A DNA stretch of 64,000 bases from NCBI GenBank assembly GCA_030268105.1, contig BSDZ01000017.1, positions 2,708,001-2,772,000 on the forward strand, given 5' to 3'. The notes below the pieces were generated by a model. It searched no databases. It saw nothing but the letters and a program-made list of their open reading frames with translations, and was not told where the DNA came from. Position numbers and translations under genes: made by a program. The stretch is from Volvox africanus. Lineage: Eukaryota; Chlorophyta; Chlorophyceae; Chlamydomonadales; Volvocaceae. This document shows positions 54,482 through 64,000 of this stretch, piece after piece. Position 1 is the first letter of the stretch; the number at the start of each line of letters is the position of its first letter.

Positions 54482-56002
54482 ATGGCCCTCGCCTACCGCT
54501 GCAAGGCCCCCGCTGCCGTCAGTGCTGCTCGCTCGAGGCGGTCCGTGAAGGTCTCGGCCCACAAGGGTGAGCTCCCAGTCAGCCCGTACATGCAGATGTA
54601 GGATAGCTACCCACTCAAAATGAGATGATGTCGTGCCGTTATCGGGGAAAGTGCGCTTGCTGGCGACGTGGCCGATCCCCGGCGGGCGGGACCTTCGCAG
54701 GGTAGCGGATTGACAAAGAAATGGAGCGTGTTTATGAAATTTAGGGAGGTTTACTTTGTGTTGCTGTAGGTGCCTTTGAGCAGGTCCAGGTTGCGGCTGC
54801 TGCGGCCGCTGCTGCTGCTTTCCTTGCGTCGCCCGCCAATGCTGGCGTTGTCCTTCAACAGCCTGAGCTCAAGAAGGTAAAATTGTGCATGGTGGTCCAT
54901 ACGAATAGTTCTTAAGGACCGCTTCGGGTCTCGCTTGCTTTCCTTTGACATTACGTACAATTTTGACAACGTATTCAACATATCGCTTATCGCTGGTCTG
55001 GTCCACGATACGCAGGTTTTCCAGGATGACGCTCCGGCGCCTGCTCCTGTGAAGCGTGAGTTCAAGGGCCTGGCCCCTCCGACCCTTCCCAAGCTTGCCG
55101 AGGCTCCCAAGCCCGCAGCTGCGGCACCTGCCCCCGAGAAAAAGAAGGAGGCAGTCAGTGAGTCCGGCAGCGATCTGGACCCGCGCAGCATTGCTCTCCC
55201 AGGCAGGTGTCCGCAAGAGCAGTATGGGTGAGGGTTTTGCCACGTTATCAGCGGTTCACAGCTCAGAAGAGATCCATGGTTGCAAAGGCATTGAAAATGA
55301 TGAGCCAATTGACTGTTTAGGGAAGCAAATGGCAAAATGTAGACAGAATATGTATTCCCAGGCCTGTATGGTGCTGGTTTGTTACACTGAACTTGCTTGA
55401 GCTCTGCTCGCCTCGTGCAAGGCAGCACCATCCAAGTAGCCGGGATGGCTAGGTAACTCTGGGCGGTAAAGGCGCGAACAGCGGTAAACACAAGTCCAAA
55501 TATTATTGCCCGCAGGCGCTCTGGCCCTGACGATTGGTGGCTTTGTCGCTGCCTCTAAGATTGACACGTCCTTCAACGAATGGTTCATTGAGGCTGTCGT
55601 CAAGGTGCGGAACGGACGAACTGCGAGTGCAGTCCAAGACACAGAATCTGTATAGTACATAACTGGTTCTGGGTTTGCTTACTTACAGGACTCAAACAAC
55701 TATGCCGGTTACGAGGCCACCTTGAAGACGGATGCGGGCGTTGTCTTCCCCAAGGCTGCCGCCACCGGCACCAAGAAGGTGTGTTCTTCTGCAATGGCAT
55801 GCCAGGCTCATGATGAGTCCTGCTGCTGCACGGGATGTTGAGTCGTATTTGATGTTGCATGCCATATATCGACCAGTGTTTTACTTGTGAGCAAGCCCCG
55901 CTGATTCATGCATTTCTCTTCCCCGCCATTTCCTTCCTCACGCAGGTCAAGGCCGCGACTGGGTCGAAGAAGGGCGGCTTCCCCTTCGGCGGCAAGAAGT
56001 AG
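54482..56002 (+). CDS. Putative thylakoid-targeted protein, 204 aa, six exons
   Basis: Exons: 54482-54566, 54770-54876, 55016-55202, 55516-55604, 55689-55778, 55946-56002, summing to 205 codons with consistent phase. The N-terminus (MALAYRCKAPAAVSAARSRR) is a chloroplast transit peptide. A second hydrophobic stretch of nine Ala, FLA, then SPANA|G (after residue 53) looks like a thylakoid-transfer signal with an AxA-type cleavage site. The mature part has a Pro/Ala/Lys-rich region (~65-115), a short hydrophobic segment (ALALTIGGFVAA, ~128-139), SFNEWFIEAVVKDSNNYAGYE, and a basic glycine-rich tail (KKGGFPFGGKK). I do not recognise the family. Intron 3 must begin with GC (CAG|GCAGGT at 55203) to keep frame. 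A photosynthetic-membrane role is inferred from targeting only. Confidence 0.8.
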
Positions 56003-57492
56003 TCGTCCTGCTTTTCCTCTTCGGAACGGGTGTAGCGTATCGTCCATAAGCTTATTACAAGCAGAGTGAGCTGACCCTCAGGGTTTTTCTCGTCCCTGAG
56101 TGTACCGACCTCATCTATACGCCACAGGTTCCTTGCACTTATAGAGGAGCCATATGCGTTTGACCCCGCTTCTCATGTGCTTGGGCTGCACGAGACGGTT
56201 GGCCCTACACTATGATGAGCGGCCATGGTATCGTGGAATGGCATTGTTGCAACAAAGGTGTCATGACATCCAATGTCATATCGACTCTGACTTCAAATCT
56301 TTGAAGCGAGTGTCGCCAGTGGTGGCCGGGCCAATATGGTTACGATGCTGTAACAAATTGTGTCTGTATCTGTCTGCTGGATGCTTAAGGCCGGTTCACA
56401 TAACACCGGTGAATGACCTCTTCTCCTACCACATTTTCGGTCAGTGATAACAGCACAGCGCAGCGCGGGTCGATCAACATGCATGCATAGTCCTCGGAGG
56501 CAGCAGAGGTGGTTGCTCCAGTTTGGTTCTGACGATGCTACAAATGTCTATAAGCCTTGCTGGTGATCGCACAGCACCCAATGCGCGGTGTCGTGGGCAA
56601 ACAGAGCACCCAGGATGATGCGCATTATGTGAGGAAAGGTCTGTAATGGACACAGTTATATTTGACGAGGGAAAACTTGAGACGAAAGGCGTCAGTGGGA
56701 GGACATGTTATATCAAAGCCTTCAATAATATAATGTCAAGACATCCTTTAACCACTACTCTCTGCTACGTACTCCATGTCCGCCCGCGTGGCCCCTCAAC
56801 GGGAGCAAATTAGGGAACCATTGACGATATGTGACGAAACTTTCTTGATAAGGCACAAAATATCAGGAGCCGTGTGTCGGACCTTGCCCTGGCAAGCTTA
56901 CAGCCAAAATAAAACAGCTCTGGCTAAAGTTCCGCACACGTGAATCCCCATAGCATATCTAAAAATAACCTGCATGCACATCACGCATGCCGCCCGCATG
57001 CTGGTGAGCATAACGCGGTCAACCAGCGCATAACCATTACCGAAACAAAATCCCCTGGAGACAACAGCGCATGAACCGGAGCATACATGGAGAATGTGCT
57101 CGACCCCTTCCCGGGATCCAACGCAGGGGAAACGGGATAAACCTCTCCCGCAGGGCTGGCTCTATCAGTGACCAGCCTCCTCCATACCACAGCCGGGGAC
57201 ACATTTCCCCCCTGTCACTGGCGCACCCTCCCGGATTCTACAGCCCACCAGTTCAGGCCTACATGCACCAGCCCTACCCACTGAACTAGTATTTGCTTTC
57301 CGGCACACGGCAACATCACACGCATGGCGCACACCAGCGCAACGTGCTGCGCACAGGCGATACAAAAGCATCTGCAACCATTGTACATGGCGATGTTCTC
57401 TTGGTTGGGCACATCGTGTTGCGATGCCCCGGTGGGCAAAGGCGTCACCGAATGGTGTGGAGGTCCGCTTCAGCAGAAGAACTCCCGTGCGG
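56003..57492. other. Intergenic 1.5 kb between convergent genes
   Basis: Holds the 3' UTRs of the thylakoid-protein gene (+) and the kinase gene (-). TTACA at 56898-56902 is TGTAA on the minus strand and could end the kinase transcript. No other gene recognised. Confidence 0.5.
56349..56353 (+). terminator. Candidate poly(A) signal TGTAA of the thylakoid-protein gene
   Basis: TGTAA is the usual polyadenylation signal in Chlamydomonas-type nuclear genes. This copy is about 350 bases after the stop codon, a normal 3' UTR length there. Confidence 0.45.
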
Positions 57493-60400
57493 TTACAGCA
57501 CATGGGGCCCCGGTTGCCCTAATGCCGGCAGCTCTGGCCCCTGTGGCTGCTGCCTCCAGCTGGTAGTGGCAGCCAGCTCTGCCTGCAGCCAGGACACGAT
57601 GGCGGTGAAGGGTGGCCGCTCCTCCGGGTTATCCGCCCAGCAAGCCGTGATGAGCTGCACCAGATTGGGGGGGGTCCAGGCCGGAAGGGGCGGCCGCTGA
57701 CACTGCACGCCCACAACAAAAATTACCTGTGAAAACGAAAATTGGGGGAAGGGCCCCAGCTGGGCTCTTGGAAAAGATCCGGGGTGAGCGAAAAGCTTTA
57801 CCGAACGGGATGCGAGTGTCATGCGCTTACACCATGGCATCTGAATAACGGAATGGGACCTGCAACCCACAGTTGCATGAGTCTACATTCTTGAACCAAG
57901 GTTTGTTCCTATGTCCCTTATTCCTGCGCCGCTATTCCCCCATCAAATGAAGCTAGAAGCTCCCCGAATGAATTTTTGTTGGGCGCTATGCAGAGCCACG
58001 CTGCCGACCCACCGCGTACACCGACCTGCATTGGATTCTGCAGCTCGCTCCAGGGTTGCTCTCCCGTTATGCATTCGTACAATGTCATGCCGTACTGCGT
58101 ACGAGGGACCGGTCCAAAGAAATGACTGACTGACTGAAACGAGCAATTTGGTCAGGTAAATAGTCGATGCCACATGACGGATGTGCACATACTGGGGGGT
58201 TCCAGTCTCCCCGCTGGCCTCAGTCCTGGCCCTGGGCTGAGAATGCTTGCCTGCCTCCAATTACTCGGTTTAGAGCCAACAATAGGTTCAATGCTATGTT
58301 CTTATCTGAGGCACGCAGGTTAGGTGGCTGCCTCAACACAACAGCGACAGCACCTCGGTCCTAAATGTTCTAAACGTCCCTGGCAGAGTCCCTGACAAAG
58401 TCCCTGCGCCGCACTGTGTCTCAGTGGCGACTGTGATGCACCATATACACACGCGTCGCTGCACCTACCCTCAAGGGCACAAGCATACAATGCGCAGCGA
58501 GGCGTCGCCTCGCCGTGCCAGGACTCCACTTACCGCGTACACATCCACCTTTTCACTGACCGGCCGCCCCTCGAACTGTTCGGGCGCCTGCACGTGGACA
58601 TGAAGGGCCCCGTGCACCCGTCATCGCACGCACCGGGGGCTACGTAAACCCACCATGCCGCAATCACGGGCCGCCGATTCGCCTGAGATCCGCCCCTCCG
58701 GTACCCCTAACAGCGTGCAAATGCTGGGGTATGCATTCATATTCAATACTCCTGCCGTACCATGTATGCAGGTGTGCCGGCCTGCGTGTTCCTGGTGGAC
58801 ATGAGCGTACGGTCCTTAATCTTGGCAATCCCGAAGTCGCACACTTTTGCGTGGCCGCTCGCGTCGAGTAGCACATTTTGGGGCTTAAGGTCTGGCGGGT
58901 ACAGCACGGCATAAGCTCCTGGTTACCGTACAAGGTGTGGAGTCAATCACGGGCTGTCCTCAGCACCGAGATGAAGCGGGGAGAGGCTACTTCGGCTCAT
59001 CCTGAGATTGTAGCTCGCGTTTGATTCTCTGACACACGCCGCGGAGCAAGTTATGCGAGACTTGACATCTTCTATTTCTTGCAGACTGCCTGCGCCAACT
59101 GTTTGCAGTCCGTGCTGTCCCGAATATGTATCCCTCCTTCCCACCATCCCTTCCTCTCACCTCACCTAAACTGCGCGAGCCTCACTCGTTTCCTCCCACC
59201 CCTCCCACCCAACCATTCAGCCCATGAGTTGCTTTCACCTTCCCACTTACCCACTCACCCATTTCGCCGCGGACTCACCCCGATGCACTACGTGTGGGTG
59301 CAGGTAGGCCATTGCACTCGCCACTTCCAGCCCCAGGTGCAACACCTACCGATGTGCACAAGGCAGCCGAACGTGCGGACGGCCCGGCGGAAACGCAAGG
59401 GAGAGGCGGCGGACGAGCACGTCGTCATCCTGGGACTGGGATTTTGAGCTGCAGATTTCGGTCAGTTGACCAGCGGCCCCGCCAAAACGTTTGGTGTGCC
59501 TTGCTGGTGCATTGGATTCTGCCCCAGTCAGTGCTTTGCCTTGCACAGAATGGATAAGGTGTTGGATTTGGGTCTGTACGAGGTCCGTCTGTCCTAGTTT
59601 AGCTACAGTGACCAGGCTACTGCCATACTATTTTGGAGTGGCTAAGCGGCGAGCAGCCCGACCGTTCGTGTCAGTGCGTATGCTCCGTGCGCTAACGCCG
59701 CAAGTGGCAAGTGGGAGCAAGCTTAACGGACAAGAGCCCAACCGGTCACCCATTCCCTAGACAACAAGTCACGACCTACAGCGCGTCTTTGAGAGGAACC
59801 ACACACACGCACACATCTGCCCCTCCCGCTCCCGGAATCTTATGGTGCGTTACCGCGCTTCGAATAACGTTCTACGGTCCAACCTCGCCAATCTATCAGG
59901 TTGGCTGCCTTTCATGCTCTTATCTGCGTTTTTGTCTTTTTAACCCCCCAGCTGCATCAGTGGATTTAGGGATTGATCACATTGCCCCAGTTACAATCAT
60001 GGACATCAGGCGGCCCCAATCTTGCACGTCCCACCTCGCTGTAAGTCATTCTGGGATGCAGCTTAACGTTGGATCCCCGCCGCTTGGCGTGCAGCCGGTT
60101 GTACAGCGAGCCGCCCGCAGCCAGCTCCTGCGAGGGCCCAGGTAGCGGGGCATAGAAGGAAGGGCTAGGGTATATGACAAGAGGGAGGAGAGGGGACTCG
60201 ATAGGTTGCAAGTAGCTGTAAAAAGTTCGATCCCCGCATGGCCTCGGCGCGCGGGCTGTTATAAGGGTAATTGGGTTTTTACATACGGGGATTGGAACGC
60301 TAAAGGGTTAATGGTAACGGTAACCGGCCATGCATTGATATGCTCACGGCGGCATGCAGCTCGACATGCAACTAGTCCCTGGGTGCCTTTCCGAGGACAT

Positions 60401-63400
60401 TAGTATTTTTCATTCACCGAACCCCTCCGGCCACCTCCCGGTTCCCGCTTCCGATCTGGGCTGGCCAGCTGGCTGGTTGAGCTCATCAGATGAACTGGAC
60501 AGACAGCCAGATGTATGGGTCTTCGTATACCCAGCTGTGGGTAAAATATTTATTGTTGCCATGCGCCAATTTGAAAGTGCAAGATGCTGTTTGTACTGTT
60601 CCGCGAACTGCTACTCAGCTATTATTGTTGGGACTCAAGTTCTCCTACCCGTTCGACCACGTATATAAAATAACCAGAAAACACAAACAGAACGCTTAAT
60701 TAAACTGGCTCCGAAATCACCCGATGCCGGCCCACACGGTGCGTGTATATTCAGTATGGTCACACCCTTGCTGCCTGACCAACCCCCTCCATTTTAGTTA
60801 GCCATATCCTCTCCCCAACCCCCATCGACTCACCTCCACGATGCATACGTTAGGCGGCGCCAGGCACGCCCCGTAGAACTGCACAATGTGGGGGTGGCTC
60901 AGCCTTGACAGCACCTACGGCCGTTGCATGTCGGGGGCATAGGAAAGGTTCAACACAAACAGCTCGTCTAGGGACCCGAGTCCGCGGTAGCTGAATAACA
61001 AGGTTAGGTGTGTGAGGGGCCATGCGCGCGGCTCGCCCACACCGTAATCGCATAAGATATCAAATTTCCTGCGATATGGGGATATATCTGGGTCTTGGGC
61101 TCAAGAAGCACACCTGGAATAAGCAGCCACATCGCCCTTATCCACGGGTTCAACCCTTATCCACGGGGACAGGACTGGGGAAACTTCTGCCGGCTGAAGC
61201 CCCCTCTCCCATCCTGAGGTTTGCGTTATGTCCCCACGCCCGTCCCCACCCGCACCTGCACCTCCTGCCTAATGCTCTCCATGGCCTGGGGACACACAGT
61301 CCCGCCGTCTCCGTCAATTAGCGGGACAACTTTGCAAGCCACCGGCTGTCCCGCCCAGCAGCCCCGGTACACCGTGCCATACGCCCCCGAGCCTAGCCGC
61401 CGCTCCAGAACCACATCCCGGGCAAAGTCGATGGCTACCCATGTCGTCTTGTTGTGAGGAAGGACAGGTTGTAAGGGCAGCGACAGCGCAGGCCCGATTA
61501 TGATAACGAACGAGAGGGCGCTTCTTAGGACTACGAAGTACGACGAGCGAGGGCGGAGGGGTGGTGAGGGAACCGTTCGGATGCGCAGAAGGACTCTGTA
61601 ACATTACCGAGCTCATTTCAATAACATCTGCTATAGAGTGTTTAGAGCGCTCTCTGGCTCTAAAAGGTTATATAATGTGCTCGTTGCAGGATCGTCAGCA
61701 GGAGGTCAAGTCAGAGGGCCGCGACATGCTAGGAGCTGTCTCCACCCGCAGCATGAGCCTGTGCGTTGCCCGTAGGCGCAGGGGGGATGCAACAGAACTA
61801 TTTCACGGCATCTGTGCTGAAGAGCATTCCGACCTGATCTCCGGGCCACTAACCTGCCAACATGCTAGTTTACTGCCCTCGTCTCCTGAGAGAGGATGAG
61901 AGAGAGAAGAGGGGGAGGGAGAGAGAGGGAGCATTACCTTCCAAGCCATCAGGCTTCCTTAGCACTCACCTGTCTGTCCTTCAGAGGACCTCTAAGAATA
62001 TCGTTGCTATTTCCGCTACATGCCTTGGTTTTAGTTGGTGCACTGCCGCTGGATGAACCAGATTCACCGTCGTGACCGCCGAGGCCTAGATGAGAACGAC
62101 CCTCCACGCTACCAACGCCACCAACGCCCTCCGTGTCACCGGCGGACAGTAACGTCACCGCCGGAGGCATCGTCGATGCCTCCCAAGGAACACTGCCCGA
62201 GTTATAGGTCGCTGCAGCGATGGGCTCATCCTCAGCAGGAAGGAGAAGAAGAAGCGGCCTCTGCAGCCCTCCGGGCACCTCCGGGCCATCAACCATGCCA
62301 TCACACGTGCCGCTGGCGTGCGGGCGCGTGGCGGAATCGGAAATGACCCTGGCTGTTGATGTGTTGCGGGCAAAGGCTGACGAAGCGCAGCCATCAACAA
62401 CTTGCAAGCCGGCGGTGTCGTTCGTTGAGACGATTCCGCTGTAACAATTCAGAGAAGACGTCACGGTTTTGTTCGGGCCAGCTGGTGGAATTGCACACAT
62501 TGGAATGACGGCGGCCCGAGGGCGGTCGCCGCTGCCGTCACTGCCGGCCGCCTGGCCGCAGCCGCCTGTGGCAGGCGCCAGAACCATACCGGCCCCTTCG
62601 AAGCCCCCATCTCTGCCAATTGGTGGGCTGCCGGCACGGACTTGCTTCAGTTGCTGCAGGGTATGTGTGCGTGCCGTTATGCGACCTGGTCCACTGGAAA
62701 GTGCCGGGCTGCTGCTACCGCCGCATGCTCCGCCGCTGCTACCGTACCTCCCGGTAGCCCTGCGTGGGAGGACGGGGCGCGCAGCTCCCCCCTCAGCGTC
62801 TTCTGCGGCTGCATCCGTGCCACCACCTCCACACAGTCCTAGACCCGTGGCGCCGCCGCCGCTGATCCCTGCCACTGCGCTGGCAGCGAGCAGCGCCATC
62901 CGTCCCAGGAGCTGCGCCGGAGAGGACCTGCTGACCGCCAGATTCGCAGTGCAGCATGATCTTGGGCGCAGGCTTGTGGGAGCTGATGCAAGCAGCGTTG
63001 CAGCCCTCGCCTTGGGGACAGGCACGGAAGTTCCAGCCGTCGCGACATACTGCGCGGCGCTGGGTCCAACCTGCAAGGCCGGAAGGCATAACTGATGCTG
63101 ATGCCGCGGGGATGGAGCAGGGACTGAAAGTTGTGGAGATGATGCGGAGGGTCCGTACATCCCCGCGGCCTTATCCAGGAAGCCAGTGAGGAGTGGGTGG
63201 ACGGCGGCGGCGGCGGCGGTGTAGACGGCGGTGTTGCAGCACGCGCCGTCGGTTGTGATGTGGGCCGGTGACCGATGGAGGAAACGTGCCGCTGATGTCT
63301 GGCATGAAGCTGAGGCGGCAGCAGTGGCAGCCATATCAACAGCTGGGTTGGAGTCCCCTGTGGTGGCGGCAGCAGTTGCACATGCAGCGCCGTCGGCTGC

Positions 63401-64000
63401 CGGGTTGTCTCCATCCTTATCCTCTTCACTGGAGTTATCATCCACAGTCACAGACGTAAGTTTGTGAACAATGGATGCGGATTCCAGGAGCAGCAGTGAC
63501 CCATGGGATGCCATCAACGCGCCCAGAGTAATGCCGCGGACTCCCCGCCGTTGGTGGGCCCCTCCACCAAACGAACCAGCACCGCTGGTCTCAGTCCACT
63601 GCGGGTTATCTGCAGCAATCACGGTCGCCGGGGCTGTGGCGGCGGCGGCGGCGGCGGGGATAGAGCCGCACGCGTCTGCAGCCCACACCACCCGTGCTGC
63701 TGGCGGGTAGCCTTTCGGCGGCCAAGTTCCAATGTTGCCATATAGCCCTGCGCCGATAATCTTGGGTGCCGTGGGGGTGCTGCCGTCGCCGCGTGTCCAT
63801 GGGCTGCCGTGACACTGCGTCGGTAAGGAGGCGCTTGACTTCAGCAGAACTTGTACAACATCACCTGCGACGCCACCGCTCAATGCCTGCGGAAGGGCAG
63901 GCGCGCCCACGTCGCTACGGGCCTGTGGTTGCTCAAGCGGCGATGGTGGCGACGGCAGCTGTGGCGACTTAAAACTAGTCCCGCAATTTTGCAATAGAAC
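57493..64000 (-). CDS. TKL-type serine/threonine protein kinase with long low-complexity N-terminus (5' end outside window)
   Basis: Exons: 64000-61970, 61447-61256, 60914-60834, 60127-60035, 59345-59279, 58891-58761, 58587-58534, 58094-58026, 57726-57493. All are GT-AG with matching phase, giving 983 visible residues. The first exon is open to the window edge and encodes ~677 residues rich in Ala, Gly, Ser and Pro with no recognised domain. It ends at a consensus donor (CAG|GTGAGT). The kinase domain follows in canonical order: RLGSGAYGTVYRG, VACKVV (Lys), QEVQVL (Glu), HPHIVQFYGACL, VVHRDLKPQNVLLD, DFGIAK, GTPAYMAPEQF, DVYAYGMTLYECITGEQPW and CWADNPEERPPF. All catalytic residues are present, so it should be active. 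TKL kinases phosphorylate Ser/Thr in signalling cascades; the substrate is unknown. The join of the first exon to the kinase exons fits in phase but is the least certain, and an extra exon may lie in 61448-61969. Confidence 0.82.

Noticed and set aside
62469..63095. 208-codon plus-strand ORF and neighbouring long frames
   Set aside because: Shadow frames of the GC-rich N-terminal kinase exon on the minus strand. No domain or splice support.

Overview
The window looks like nuclear DNA of a chlamydomonadalean (volvocine-type) green alga. The host genes are built from many short GC-rich exons with consensus splice sites. One encodes a protein with a bipartite thylakoid-type targeting peptide, and another encodes a kinase fused to a long Ala/Gly/Ser-rich region. 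The repeats are chromodomain Ty3/gypsy elements and L1-type LINEs. This assignment is an inference from style and content; the species is not identified.

Layout. (1) Bases 1-28.8 kb are a nest of retroelements. A LINE (E, 18911-27048) was invaded by a Ty3/gypsy element C, whose visible parts are 6127-7851 and 15023-18910. C was invaded in its gag by a sister copy B (3589-6126) and in its pol by an unrelated, intact element D (7852-15022, TSD TGCCC). B was invaded by an opposite-strand sister copy A (1-3588, running off the left edge). LINE E was also invaded by a third family, F (20413-25374, TSD GGACT). A second, internally deleted LINE copy (G) follows. All three LTR families carry gag and pol in one reading frame separated by a single UAG. 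The UAG is followed by CTT and then a stem-loop, which strongly suggests stop-codon readthrough.

(2) 28.8-39.8 kb is gene-poor. It holds the last three exons of an arsenite-methyltransferase-like gene (32226-35642) whose SAM-binding and catalytic-cysteine motifs look lost. It also holds a small inverted-repeat element, a minisatellite and a 127-bp inverted repeat.

(3) 39.8-64 kb is a normal gene region: a Rad7/rhp7-like LRR gene (+, 39800-45606); a perfect 53-bp hairpin; a 14-exon gene for a 928-aa two-HMG-box protein (-, 53519-47721); a divergently transcribed six-exon gene for a 204-aa putative thylakoid protein (+, 54482-56002), apparently with one GC-AG intron; and a TKL-type protein kinase gene (-, 64000-57493) running off the right edge.

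Exon models were assembled by hand from splice motifs, reading-phase continuity and protein-family motifs. Phase agrees at almost every junction, but no transcript evidence was available. No tRNA, rRNA or CRISPR array was seen.
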